From assembly GCF_000003815.2 (NCBI RefSeq), contig NC_049997.1, positions 1,243,493-1,307,492 on the forward strand: a stretch of DNA of 64,000 bases, given 5' to 3'. The notes beneath the pieces were generated by a model that saw nothing but the letters and a program-made list of their open reading frames with translations, was not told where the DNA came from and did no database searches. Made by a program: the position numbers and the translations under genes. Below, piece by piece: positions 1-11,823 of this stretch. This DNA is from Branchiostoma floridae. Lineage: Eukaryota > Chordata > Leptocardii > Amphioxiformes > Branchiostomatidae. The stretch's first letter is position 1. Every line of letters starts with the position of its first letter.

Positions 1-1975
1 TTGTTTACGCAAATAACAATAACATCGAATGTGCTATTGTCTCCCTTGATCAAGCAAAAGCCTTTGACCGTGTCAACATCTCCTTTCTACAACAGACTCT
101 CGCACGAATGGGATTTGGACCTTCCTTTCGGAAGTGGGTTTCAATACTTTACAACGACATCTCCAGTTCCGTTTTGGTGAATGGCTCCCTGTCGTCTCCC
201 TTCGCCCTAACAAGGGGAGTGCGGCAGGGATGCCCACTTTCGCCACTGTTGTATGCAATCTCTCTTGAGCCGTTTGCGGCGACAGTCCGCAAAGACTCTG
301 AGGTGCATGGAGTAAAACTCCCAGGCGGCTACGAAGCAAAAATGTCTCTGTATGCAGATGATAACTCTGCCTTCCTGACATCAGACGACTCTATCGTCAG
401 GCTGTTTGACCTTGTCGGGCTGTACAACAGAGGCTCAGGCTCAATGTTGAACCTAGACAAGTGTGAGGGGTTATGGCTGGGGAAATGGAGAAATAGACCA
501 GACACCCCTGTACAAATAAAATGGACATCTGGGTCCATCCGTCTGCTTGGTGGGGTCTTTGGCAACATTGACATGCCCCTAACCAACTGGAAGGAAGGTA
601 AACGCAAATTTGTTGAAACCTTACAAGGATGGGGAGCCAGATCCCTCTCCTTTACAGGCAAAGTGACAGTGGCAAACTCTCTAGCCACCGCCAAACTGTG
701 GTACCTGGCGTCGGTGTTCACCCCTCCTGATTCGGTCATGAAGGAAATCAATACCGCACTGTTCGCCTTTTTCTGGGACAAAAAGCGTGAGATGATCAGC
801 CGAAATACCATCTACCTTCCTCCTGAGAAGGGCGGCTGGGGCCTAATCGACATAGCAAAGAAGGCAAAATGTCTGTACAGTCGGCCTTTCTCGGACATCA
901 TGTCCCAGGAAGACTTACCTTGGGTGCAGCTCGCCAGGTACTGGCTCGGTATTTTCATTAGACGTTTCGACCCGTCAACATGGTCCAATAACATGCCCCA
1001 CTCCCCGAATGCCCCTCCCCACTACAAAGCTCTACAGTCCCTGGTATCTGAACTCGTAGAGGCATCCCCCTCTAAAAAGTGGGACCCCGGGTGCACTACG
1101 CGGTCTCTATACGACAGCCTTCTAAAGAAGGATGCTCACATTCCAAGTGTCTGTCTTAACAAGCGTTCTGTTCCCTGGCCATTAACCTTCCAATCTGTTC
1201 AACACCCACTCCTGGAGAACAGACTGAAGGACACTGCATGGCTGGTTGCACACCACGCCCTCAAAACGAATGCCCTGCTCTGCTCGAACTGGGGTTACAT
1301 TCGCTCGGGAACTTGTCCAAGGCAGAATTGTAAAGGCCACGAAACTGTAGAGCACGCCATGTGGTACTGCAGCGAAGTGCTGCTAACATGGACTTGGGTG
1401 GAGGGTTTTCTCAGGAGGTGGGTCATGTCAGACTTCCGAATAAATAAACAGATGGTTATCTATGGCATCCTGCCACCCTCATGGAAAAAATGCAAGATAG
1501 ATGCTATCACCTACACCCTGGCCGTCACGAGGAAACGCATATGGTCCTCACGTTGTGAAGCACTCTTTGACAAGACCTTTTCGACTCATGTCGAGATGGT
1601 CCCATACATCAAGGAGTGCCTCCGCTCAAGAATAAAGCTTGACTTTGTATGTCTGAACGAAACAACGTTTATGTCTCTGTGGTGCTCAGTGCAGTGGGCG
1701 AGGGTCGACGGGGGAAAACTGCGACTACGCTTTTAATCCCCTGCTTCCCCCCTGTAGTCGTATCAGTCTGGTATGAACTGTCTGTCTTGTACGTTTCGTA
1801 TGTCTTTTTATTTGGATGTGTCAAGTTGGCAGGAGTGGGTTGGTGGGAGCTCGGCGGACAAGTAACCTGTTGTGGGTAGCTTGACACATCCCTTTTTCTT
1901 TCCTTCTTCTCTTGTATGTTCTTTGAAATGATGTAAAAAAAAATGAAAACAGTGAAAAAACGTCTTGTCTCTCTG
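1..1975 (+). mobile_element. L1/Tx1-type non-LTR retrotransposon, 3' part
   Basis: This is the 3' end of a LINE; the 5' part lies outside the window. It consists of a long open reverse-transcriptase frame (3-1736), a roughly 200-bp 3' untranslated region, and an A-rich end near 1936-1960 (runs of A interrupted by TG and GTG). The intact frame suggests a young copy. The right border is not exact because a 100-base assembly gap begins at 2001. Confidence 0.88.
3..1736 (+). CDS. LINE ORF2 C-terminal part: reverse transcriptase and zinc knuckle (partial at 5' end)
   Basis: Reading from base 3 there are 577 codons with no stop until TAA at 1734-1736, so the frame runs in from the left edge. The visible reverse-transcriptase motifs are LDQAKAFDRV (motif A, codons 15-24), GVRQGCPLSPLLYA (motif B, near base 217) and LYADDNSAF (motif C, catalytic YADD, near base 350). 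A Cys/His cluster CPRQNC...H...C near base 1312 resembles the zinc knuckle found near the end of L1-clade ORF2 proteins. The GVRQGCPLSPLLYA form and the downstream layout are typical of the L1/Tx1 clade. The endonuclease domain should lie upstream, outside the window. The enzyme copies element RNA into chromosomal DNA at a nick. No frameshift is visible. Confidence 0.93.
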   Translation, partial: VYANNNNIECAIVSLDQAKAFDRVNISFLQQTLARMGFGPSFRKWVSILYNDISSSVLVNGSLSSPFALTRGVRQGCPLSPLLYAISLEPFAATVRKDSEVHGVKLPGGYEAKMSLYADDNSAFLTSDDSIVRLFDLVGLYNRGSGSMLNLDKCEGLWLGKWRNRPDTPVQIKWTSGSIRLLGGVFGNIDMPLTNWKEGKRKFVETLQGWGARSLSFTGKVTVANSLATAKLWYLASVFTPPDSVMKEINTALFAFFWDKKREMISRNTIYLPPEKGGWGLIDIAKKAKCLYSRPFSDIMSQEDLPWVQLARYWLGIFIRRFDPSTWSNNMPHSPNAPPHYKALQSLVSELVEASPSKKWDPGCTTRSLYDSLLKKDAHIPSVCLNKRSVPWPLTFQSVQHPLLENRLKDTAWLVAHHALKTNALLCSNWGYIRSGTCPRQNCKGHETVEHAMWYCSEVLLTWTWVEGFLRRWVMSDFRINKQMVIYGILPPSWKKCKIDAITYTLAVTRKRIWSSRCEALFDKTFSTHVEMVPYIKECLRSRIKLDFVCLNETTFMSLWCSVQWARVDGGKLRLRF

Positions 1976-2000
1976 TCTAGTTTCTTCTTTTTTGATTTTG

Positions 2001-2100
2001 NNNNNNNNNNNNNNNNNNNNNNNNNNNNNNNNNNNNNNNNNNNNNNNNNNNNNNNNNNNNNNNNNNNNNNNNNNNNNNNNNNNNNNNNNNNNNNNNNNNN
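2001..2100. other. Assembly gap of 100 N
   Basis: Exactly 100 unknown bases, the usual placeholder for a gap of unknown length. It separates the LINE tail from the rest of the window, so linkage across it is less certain. Confidence 0.99.
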
Positions 2101-2523
2101 GTAAGCCTTGCCTGGCGGCAAGGCAAAAAACTGCTAGGGGTCCAAGACCTACACTTACTCTCTACCACACAAATATCATGTCAAAACTGGTGTCTGCTTA
2201 AAAAGCCACAAGGAGGCACTCTTAAACCGCTGCCCACCTGCCAAATATCATAAGGCTCCATGCACTACTTCTGGAGCTATCCTAGTGACAAACACACCTA
2301 GATATAAAGACACACATTCAAGCAAACCGCACTGGAAACATATCAACCTTCTTGGCAAAGGTATTAACAAGTGAGTCTTTTTATCTTTATAAGCTGAAAA
2401 CCATGTGTGAAATGTGATGAAAGAGGACGGCTTGAACTTTGGTAAAATCCTCATCACATCTTTGAAGATTGTCACCTGGGCTGGGGAGATGGGCTTAGTT
2501 GTACATTTGTACATGATATATAC

Positions 2524-2852
2524 CAGGGCTCGAAATACGTGAGCTGCATATGCAGGTTAGTGCAGGTAAAATAAGAGCTGTGCAGGTATTTCTGATGTCT
2601 ACCTGCACCTAACCTGCACTGGTCCATGTACTGCGTTTTATACATTTCAAATAATGTCCTTTGATGAACAGTTTGTATGTGCATGTGGATTGTTATTAGC
2701 TGCATTGGCTGTTACCACCTATAAAGTAGGAAAAGAAAGAATACCAATGGTTCCTGAACAATTTGAATATGATCAATACTTTCTAAATTTAGTGTGCAGG
2801 TCTGGTGCAGGTAATTTTCAATGTTACCTGCACTAGTGCATTTCGAGCCCTG
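2524..2852. mobile_element. Non-autonomous DNA transposon, CAGGGCTCGAAAT family, full-length copy 1
   Basis: The ends are inverted: CAGGGCTCGAAATACG on the left and TTTCGAGCCCTG on the right. The sub-terminal DNA is rich in the motif TGCAGGTAA and its complement. There is no coding capacity. The flanks (TACATGATATATAC left, TACATGTATAC right) are similar but not a clean target-site duplication. Other members are at 18793, 24810, 39140 and 51006. Confidence 0.8.
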
Positions 2853-5797
2853 TACATGTATACAGATCACACAACACAGGAATCAAACAAAACAAGGTAC
2901 TGTGACTGTGAGGCATAACTTGAACACTGTACATTTGACAGAACAACATCATACAATGGCAATGTGGATAAAAAAAACTGATGAGAGTAATCTAAAAAAA
3001 CCTAAACAATTAGAAAAAAGAAAAAGCTGCCTAAAAACAACACAAAATAGAAATTAAATAATGTCACAATGATAGAAAAAGGAAGCAAGCAAGTCAGCCA
3101 TAAACACTTGTGATACAAACATTGTATGGCACAGGGGATATACAAAAATGTAGTACTCCATGGTTGTATGATGAAAGATCATCTGATTCAAACATACAAT
3201 CCTACTGACCAATGACCACATGTAACATTTAATTTGTCAATCATAAGGTTTTAGCCATGTGTAGTCATTGGTCTTCCAGTATGGGTGATTGCTGTCTGCC
3301 ATACTAGCTATATTACTTCAGAATCTGCCCTTTCATTCCCTTAGTACAGTAGAAGCCAGTTAATTGCACACCGGATAACCACACATTTCGGTCAATTGCA
3401 CAGAATCCCCAAATCCCAAACTGGTTCCAAATCACTGCATGAATATTTGTTAGTCATGACTTTGCATGACAATGAGATAACTGCACAAAATTTGTCAAAC
3501 ATCATCAACAAATTGATTGGCAGTGCACGCTAAAAATTGGCATACGCTGTAAAAATGACCTGAAAACTGCCAGTGTGTAAAATGCACACAGTATGAAATT
3601 GTTATTATCAACAGAAAGTGATTTTGCGGGAGATCCTGGCCACGCACACGTCCAGGGCATGTCGGCACCAAAAAGAGTCGTACAACCGGCAAAGCATTTT
3701 ACATTACGCTTTGGCAGACAATCTGGCCTGTACTCAATGAATATTGGTTTCTATCTTGTTCTTTGTGTAATATTACAGTAACTGTACATTATTTTTAACG
3801 AGATTGCTCAGAGCAAGGTCATTGGACCACTTCAAGGCAATGAACTAAAAATTTGGAAATAATTGTGCACGGAGATAACGGTTGTTTCGAAGGCTGATAA
3901 GTTGTAGACATTAGGGAAACAGTTGTCGTCGAGAGAGTTTGAATTCTTACAATCATGTAAATGATCATGGGGAAATAATTGTGTGGTAAAAAGAAAATAT
4001 TTGGCAGCCTGAGTCGGAAACCACACAGCAACTAGGGTCCTACAGACGGATGGACATAGCTCAGTTGCTTTTGGCATGTGGTACTTTCCTGATCATCAAC
4101 TGTCAGTGTCACTGACTCACTGATCTAACCATAATCTACCATCTGGATATGTTGTACAGTAAAGTACAGTGCGTTAAGAGTACTTGCCTGAAAATTAAGA
4201 AATGAAATTCATTATTTCAACTACAAGTAGAGTTTTGTTTGTCTTTGATGATTCCTTCAGAAATTTCAGCAAAAGATGTTCTTCTTTAATTCCAACACCC
4301 AAATTTTCTTTCTCTGCATGACATAATGTACGTATCAGACTGATACAAACATCATTTGTTACTTGTACAAATGGCATTTAACATGTATGTAAAACTTGCA
4401 GTTAGAAATGCGTTTGATGTTCTCCTGTATGGTAGAGATATCGGTGCGCAAGTACTGTTATGCTAGTGGTAAGAACTCCTATCCGTATCATTCTTTGAGT
4501 CTGAAAAAAAAACAAGCACACATCAGATTTTTGTTAACATGAATTCACATTGATTTGTTCCACTTATGAATAAGGCCATGTAAAAAAAAAACTACAAGAC
4601 TTAGTACAATTCACATTGTGTGTCTGTTCTCTCTGTATCAATGTTTCTGACCTCCCAACCCACCTCTTGGCCCCTCATCCTGTCTTGGCCCCTCAACCTA
4701 TGCACCGACAAACCCTGGATCCCTTCCTCTGCAAACTTCCTTTGCCAGCATAGGAGAACCTATCCAACATTGTCAGTATGAGTGTGCAAAATGTGACGGA
4801 AAGGCTATTAGCAAGAGTGCCATAAAGCTTGTGACTATACTAATTCCTGCTGAAATCCTGTCAAAATACCAGCCTACAGAAGCAAGCCTAATACATCTCG
4901 CACTCCATACATATATCTACAAGCCGCGTGTTGAAGAGGGATACAGATGCAACCTACTAAAAAGTATGGTTAATTGGCCAGCACATTGCTAAGGAGACGT
5001 CGCACACAAACATGCATGCCTACTGTGCTGAAAAAGATCAGGTAAAAACTGTTAGAATAAGAAAGCTGCAAGGAAAGCAGAGCCAAAGGCCTTAAGGTCT
5101 GATGAAAACACCTGCTACACAGTGAAAAATGTAAAGGAACGTAAGGGTCTATAAATTTTTGGCTAATTTTGCCGAATTTGCATTTTCTCCCATGGTTCCA
5201 CAGCTGCACAGTTGAAGTTACTCATCTTTTTTTCAAAGACTGGGAGAAAATTGTTTTTCTTCCTGATGGATTGTATTTTAATCTTATTTGTGTGGCAGGG
5301 TCGAAAATTCACATGGAATTAAAGGAAATTGTCCTGGAACTACAATGTATAATGAGGTTGTTGGTAGAGATCGCACTGGCTTACTGCAAGCAAGATAAGC
5401 CAAATAGGTCAGAAATACTTATTCTCTGAGCAACCAAATAAGATAGTTTCCTACACTTTTTAAATGTGAACAAGCGTGGCAATAAATTCTTATTCAATAC
5501 TCGGAAAGGAGCTCCAAACGCTTGACAATGTGAATATTACGCAATCGTCGAAAGGCTAAATCATTGGGAAAACTTTGTGTTGCTGCCAGAAATTGAGAGA
5601 ATTTGTATTGACCGCACAGTTGTGAGATAGAAACATTGAACATTGCTCAAATAGTATACACTTGAACTGTACCTCTTGGGATAAAATGTACTGTACAAGT
5701 CATATATGTGGTTGGTTATTGGGTGGGCTGACTTAAACTTTCTCATCCCAGCAAGGGGCTGAATTGCAAGAAGCTTTCAATAGGCGGGGCTAAATCA
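2853..5797. other. Non-coding stretch with one candidate exon
   Basis: No convincing gene except the weak candidate at 4664-4728. Near 3349 there is a start resembling the CAGTAGAAGCC end of pogo/Tigger-type elements, without a matching right end. The rest is AT-rich single-copy-looking DNA. Confidence 0.5.
4664..4728 (-). CDS. Candidate internal exon, unidentified
   Basis: This 65-bp segment is bounded on the minus strand by an acceptor (GTTTGCAG) and a donor (GAG then GTGGGT). One frame is open: two bases plus 21 codons, starting EGIQGL and ending RGQE. It contains a short internal repeat (GGGGCCAAGA twice), which could also explain the open frame. The product is not recognised and it is weakly supported. 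Confidence 0.22.
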
Positions 5798-7214
5798 CAA
5801 GTGTCGGAGTGATCTGCAATTTGGCGCCACTCAGGTGACCTTAATACAACTATCGCAAGTTTCTGGAGCGAGCTGCCATTCGGTGCTGCTCAGGTAACCT
5901 TAATACGATTGTTGCAAGTGTCTGGAGCGAGGTGCCATTCAGCGCCACTCAGGTGACCTCGATATAACTGTCTCAAGTGTCTGGAGCGAGCTGTCATTTG
6001 GCGCCACTCAGATAACCTTAATACGATTGTCGCAAATGTCTGTCTGAAGCTGCCATTTGGCGCCACTCAGGTGACCTCGATTGTCGCAAGTGTCTTGAGC
6101 GAGCTGTCAATCAATGCCACTCAGGTGACCTCAATACGATTGTTGCAAGTGTCTGGAGCAAGCTGTCAATCAATGCCACTCAGGTGACCTCAATACGATT
6201 GTCGCAAGTGTCTGGAGCAAGCTGTCAATCAATGCCACTCAGGTGACCTCAATACGATTGTCGCAAGTGTCCTGAGCGAGCTGTCAATCAATGCCACTCA
6301 GGTGACCTCAATACGATTGTCGCAAGTGTCTGGAGCGAGATGTCAATCAATGCCACTCAGGTGACCTCAATAAGATTGTCGCAAGTGTCTGGAGCGAGCT
6401 GTCAATCAATGCCACTCAGGTGACCTCAATACGATTGTCGCAAGTGTCTGAAGCGAGCTGTCAATCAATGCCACTCAGGTGACCTCAATGCGATTGTCGC
6501 AAGTGTCTGGAGCGAGCTGCCTTTCGGCGCCACTCAGGTGACCTCAATACGATTGTCGCAAGTGTCTGAAGCGAGCTGTCAATCAATGCCACTCAGGTGA
6601 CCTCAATACGATTGTCGCAAGTATCTGGAGCGAGCTGCCTTTCGGCGCCACTCAGGTGACCTCAATAAGATTGTCGCAAGTGTCTGGAGCGAGCTGTCAA
6701 TCAATGCCACTCAGGTGACCTCAATACGATTGTCGCAAGTATCTGGAGCGAGATGTCAATCAATGCCACTCAGGTGACCTCAATAAGATTGTCGCAAGTG
6801 TCTGAAGCGAGCTGTCAATCAATGCCACTCAGGTGACCTCAATAAGATTGTCGCAAGTGTCTGGAGCGAGCTGTCAATCAATGCCACTCAGGTGACCTCA
6901 ATAAGATTGTCGCAAGTGTCTGGAGCGAGCTGCCTTTCGGCGCCACTCAGGTGACCTCAATAAGATTGTCGCAAGTGTCTGGAGCAAGCTGTCAATCAAT
7001 GCCACTCAGGTGACCTCAATACGATTGTCGCAAGTATCTGGAGCGAGCTGCCTTTCGGCGCCACTCAGGTGACCTCAATACGATTGTTGCAAGTATCTGG
7101 AGCGAGCTGCCTTTCGGCGCCACTCAGGTGACCTCAATACGATTGTCGCAAGTGTCTGAAGCGAGCTGCCATTCAGCGCCACTCACAAGTGTCTGGAACG
7201 AGCTGCCATTCGGA
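5798..7214. repeat. 59-bp minisatellite, about 24 copies
   Basis: The unit is about 59 bp and occurs about 24 times without interruption. Two unit versions alternate irregularly: one contains GTCAATCAATGCCACTCAGG, the other GCCTTTCGGCGCCACTCAGG. The first few units on the left are the most diverged; the central ones differ by only one or two bases. Every good unit holds CAGGTGACCTCAAT, which combines an E-box (CAGGTG) with an overlapping TGACCT half-site. Confidence 0.97.
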
Positions 7215-8149
7215 CAAAAGCTGCAGTGTTACATTATTGGGTCTCAGTAGGAGGTAAGCTTCCATGGAAATGTTTAAAATAATAAAATAACATAAGTACA
7301 AAAATGGACAGATAAAATAGAAGGAAAGGCTGGGCTGTGTTTATAATGTAGTAGTATGGCAGGATCTGCGCTGTCCCTGGTGGTCAATGCATCTAAGGTT
7401 TGTCTGCTGATTTAGGCTTAGTTTTTGCATTTAAATGGCAGGATAGATGAAAAGATTTAGAATCTAAATGGACTGAAACGGTCACCTGGTGTTAGTACAA
7501 AACTTCATCATATGGATGACAGGAATGAACGTTTGGGGATAACAAATGTGGTAACCACAGAACAAAAGACAAATTCACGACAAAGTCATCTCCGCTGGGT
7601 GCGACCAAAACAAATCTACTTCCTGCCTGCAAAGGCGTAACCCATCAACTAGTAGCAGTAGCCAGTAGCAGTCCTCTTGCAGCACATTTCACTCATGACT
7701 TTCAGTTTTTTTTTTAAGTTTAAAAGACTCACTTGTCACTGCTAACAAAAGCTGAAATGTTTATGGAAACATACACACAATCTTGCCATCGTTCCCTGTC
7801 CAACACTTGCACACTGCTTCTATGTTGTACACAACTGTTCTGTCAAGGATATCGGATGACCCATGTTCCCAACCCTGCGCTGACAGTGGCTTCAGAACAG
7901 CTTCTGTCTCCTGTTATCTGGAGCCATCCCAACAACAGCAATGACGACAGTAGCACCTTCATCATGCAGACCATTAACCATTTCAGAAAAACCTGTTTCA
8001 TCAGATATTTGTATATAGACATACATATACATCGATTTCTCCATAATTATACATGTAAAACACCTAACTGACTCATTAATTTGAACATAATTATACATGT
8101 ACATAACAATATATGGCATATAAAACAACAGTCAGCAAAGAAGGACACT
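7215..8149. other. No gene seen between two arrays
   Basis: This 0.9-kb spacer separates the 59-bp and 53-bp arrays. It contains short open stretches without splice support and a T-run near 7711. I see no gene or recognisable element. Confidence 0.5.
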
Positions 8150-8745
8150 TCCTCAAATATGAAGACCCGTGTCATATCAAACACCAGTCTCCAAAAACAA
8201 CACGCAATCTTCGAATTCGAATATAAAGACCTGGCATACAATGTATCAAAAAACCAGTCCCTCAAAATTTAAATATGAAGACCTGACGGTCATATCAAAC
8301 ACCCGTCACCAAAAACAGGCAATCTTCAATTATAAAGACCGGGCATACAATGTATTAAACACCAGTCACCAAAAAAGGACATTCCTGACAGTATAAAGAC
8401 CTGGTATATCATACACCAGTCACCATAAAAGGACATTCCTGACAGTATAAAGACCTGGTATATAAAACACCAGTCACCATAAAAGGGCATTCCTGACAGT
8501 ATAAAGACCTGGCATATAAAACCGTGGTCACCAAAAAAAGGACATTCCTGACAGTATAAAGACCTGATATATAAAACACCAGTCACCATAAAAGGACATT
8601 CCTGACAGTATAAAGACCTGATATATAAAACACCAGTCACCATAATAAAAGGGCATTCCTGAAGGTATAAAGACCTGGTATATAAAACACCAGTCACCAT
8701 AAAAGGGCATGGAAGTATAAAGACCAGTGGCATATAAAACAAGTA
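8150..8745. repeat. 53-bp minisatellite, about 11 copies
   Basis: The unit is about 53 bp, carrying GACATTCCTGACAGTATAAA, then GACCTGGTATATAAAACACC and CAGTCACCATAAAAGG. Left-hand copies (8150-8390) are diverged; copies from about 8390 to 8700 are nearly identical. Because 53 is not a multiple of three, the minus-strand open stretch across it changes frame each unit and is not a gene. Confidence 0.93.
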
Positions 8746-9009
8746 GCAATATTCAGTATAGAAAAATATGCATACAACAATGGGAAGACAGCATATATCA
8801 TGGTAATGAGACGTCCTGTGCCTCCATATGTTGAGTGGTAAGGTGCACCTACATGTACATACATCACTTAAACTGAAGGCAGAACTATTAAATCCATTAA
8901 TGATCACATTGTTAAGTTTTTTGTAATTGAAATGGGATAAGGCATATGTGCAGCATCTTTTTCTAGTCTGAATTTGTTATCCTCAAGGAACAACAAAAAA
9001 GATAAATTT

Positions 9010-9332
9010 TGAAATTTCCAAAACTAATTTTACATTTTCTTTCACAAATTCCCAAGATAGCAGTTTCTCAACAAATTTCGAAAAATAATTTTATATTTTC
9101 TTTCTCAAAAATTCCCAAGATAACAGTTTCTGAACAAATTTTCAAAAATAATTTTACATTTTTTCAACAAATTCCCAAGATAACAGTTTCTCAACAAATT
9201 TCCAAAAATATTTTACTTTGTTCTTTCAAAAATTCCCAACTGAAGATAACAGTTTCTCAACAAATTTCCAAAAATGATTTTACATTTTTTTTTTCACAAA
9301 TTCCCAAGATAACAGTTTCTCAATAATCTGGA
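9010..9332. repeat. AT-rich tandem repeat of about 61-66 bp, about 5 copies
   Basis: The unit contains TTTTACATTTTCTTTCACAA followed by ATTCCCAAGATAACAGTTTC and TCAACAAATTTCC. Copies differ in length by small indels in T runs. The plus-strand open stretch across it is a by-product of the repeat. Confidence 0.9.
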
Positions 9333-9493
9333 CAGACTCTGTAATTTGCCATTTTTAAAGTTCTGATATCTTTCCGTATATATAAATTTACACTAAACTG
9401 GTCTTCAATCAAAACATGGGTGAATATAATTCAAATATAGTACAAACATTTATGTGTAACACAGGGAGGGCGGAAGGTGCAAGACTTCGGGGA

Positions 9494-10096
9494 AGTCCTA
9501 GACAGACCTGCTGCTCCTACGGTGGGTGAGGTGAGGAACACAGCAACCCTGTACAGTCCTAGACAGACCTGCTGCCCGTAAGCTGCTGAGGTGAGAAACA
9601 CAGCGACCCTGTACAGTCCTAGACAGACCTGCTGCTCCTACGGTGGGTGAGGTGAGGAACACAGCAACCCTGTACAGTCCTAGACAGACCTGCTGCCCGT
9701 AAGCTGCTGAGGTGAGAAACACAGCGACCCTGTACAGTCCTAGACAGACCTGCTGCCCGTAAGCTGCTGAGGTGAGGAACACAGCGACCCTGTACAGTCC
9801 TAGACAGACCTGCTGCCCGTAAGCTGCTGAGGTGAGGAACATAGCGACCCTGTACAGTCCTAGACAGACCTGCTGCCCGTAAGCTGCTAAGGTGAGGAAC
9901 ACAGCGACCCTGTACAGTCCTAGACAGACCTGCTGCCCGTAAGCTGCTGAGGTGAGGAACACAGCGACCCTGTACAGTCCTAGACAGACCTGCTGCCCGT
10001 AAGCTGCTGAGGTGAGGAACACAGCGACCCTGTACAGTCCTAGACAGACCTGCTGCCCGTAAGCTGCTGAGGTGAGGAACACAGCGACCCTGTACA
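9494..10096. repeat. 60-bp minisatellite, 10 copies
   Basis: The period is exactly 60 bp, with 10 copies. Units 1 and 3 are the version CTGCTCCTACGGTGGGTGAG; units 2 and 4-10 are the version CTGCCCGTAAGCTGCTGAGG. The right-hand copies are almost identical, which suggests recent homogenisation. Two minus-strand frames stay open through all copies because the unit is a multiple of three, but no start, domain or flanking exon supports a gene. Confidence 0.96.
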
Positions 10097-11823
10097 AATG
10101 TAGACATGAAACTTAATGTTGATCACATCACCACAATCATGCAGACTCCTGTTGGCACTAAGGTCTGGTCCATTTGATTATAAGGTTGACATTTCATTTA
10201 CTACGATATTGCCTTGCACATAAATTGTTCCAGTAAAAAAATATTGCAACCGTACTGTAAATCATGCAGAGCAGCAGCAAGAAGTAAATAAATGACATAA
10301 ATTATTAATGAAAGGAAAAAAGATTACTACTAACATAGTACAATTATGCCAAAGTCAATTCCAAAGTCAAAGAAGAAGATATGATTGTGCGATATGCCAA
10401 TATGCTTAACTTTTTTCTTTACATGCTCACATTAGTTTTTTTGGTTCTGATAGCAACCTACAGGTATTAAAGAGCTACATGTGCCCATGTTCAAGATCTG
10501 TTGAAGAATAAAAAATGGCTTCATTTCATTTTGAAATAAACACAAATTCTTTGTGGTACTTTTGTCTACTTGTCTAAGCACAGTAGTAGCTAACAATAGT
10601 ATACAAAGGTACATGTCGCACCTCTATTTTCTCCTCATCCTGCCTCCCACCCTCTTCCAGGAAGCTGGGCCTGTAATGAGATTTGTATTTTTCAATTCAT
10701 CACATTGTAATAAAAACTATAGGCAAGGTGTTACAAATTCCCTGATAAACAATATTAGAAAGGCCAACATTTGCTCTTGTGCAAATACAGCATATTTCAA
10801 TCCATCTCCGTCCAAATACAAAAATGTACTGTTTCAAATCAACCTTTTGCTGAAATTGACCTATTCCAAAACATCATCCCACACCAAAAATGGCTTTTTA
10901 AAATTCTTTTCAATATATGTATGAGGCTGATAAATGCCATGCTTATTGTAATATAAAATATATATTGAAATATAAAAACTCAAAACACTACTAAAAGAAT
11001 GGTACTGTTAGCAATTACAACATTAGGTAACATCAAAATTATGCTCTCAAGTGCCTACTACAGCAGTACAACATTCAGCACCACAGACAGGGGTTGGTCC
11101 TTCTCTAGTGTAAACACCAAGAACTAGAAAGGCCAACATTTGCTTGGGAGCAACTACAGCATATTTCAAGCCATCTTCATCCCCATTCGAAATGTACTCT
11201 GGCGAAAATGCATATTTTGGCCCAAAATATGCATTGTTGTCAAAAATGGCCCAAAATCCCCAAATAACTCATTTTTGAAGTGATGTTTTCAAAAAGTGTT
11301 GATGGTGTCCTGTGGGCATATGTCAAATGCACCTCTGTGCCACATTTCAGGTCATTAGGTTGTAATACCAGGGCACAAAATATATATTTTTAGTCTAAAA
11401 AATGATCTAAATGCCTAAAGAAAGTAATTCTTAAGGCCCCTGCCAAAAGAAAGTGAAAAAAAACGCCTGGGGGTATTTGCTATTTCTATCTCCATGCCAA
11501 ATTTCAGCTCACTTATTCCAAATATGAAAAAGTTGAATCCATTTGAAGATTTGTCAGGAGAAAGAGGAGGAGAAGAAGAAAAGACATGACAAAAGACAAC
11601 ATATTGCATACTATGAATGGATTGAAATATAGATTTTCATGGATGCAGTTTAAATCTCAACCTAACTATGAGTTTAGCTTCTGGTGCTTCTCCCTGTGTT
11701 AGCTACATAGGTTGACTACTAGTAGTATTTGATGCAGACATCTTGCCATGGTACTGGCACCACCAAAGTACATAAACCAAACAAGTTTACTTAGTATTGT
11801 ATACAGTGACTAGAATGGCTTTA
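10097..11823. other. Mostly non-coding stretch
   Basis: AT-rich DNA with one candidate exon (10622-10670). A phrase (AGAAAGGCCAACATTTGCT followed by an ATTTCAA...CCATCT stretch) occurs at 10757-10812 and again at 11127-11180, indicating an old dispersed repeat or local duplication. Confidence 0.5.
10622..10670 (-). CDS. Candidate internal exon, unidentified
   Basis: A 49-bp segment on the minus strand between a good acceptor (AATCTCATTACAG) and a donor (ATAGAG then GTGCGA). One base plus 16 codons reads PSFLEEGGRQDEEKIE, charged and mostly ending codons in G or C, as the firm exons do. It needs an upstream exon ending in phase 2. The firmest neighbour at 13.7 kb ends in phase 0, so an exon between them would be missing. 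Confidence 0.35.

Noticed and set aside
8326-8907. 193-codon minus-strand open stretch
   Set aside because: It runs through the 53-bp array, whose unit is not a multiple of three, and reads as hydrophobic repeats in shifting frames. There is no splice or start support.
9009-9326. 105-codon plus-strand open stretch (Ser/Phe/Lys-rich)
   Set aside because: It coincides exactly with the AT-rich tandem repeat 9010-9332.
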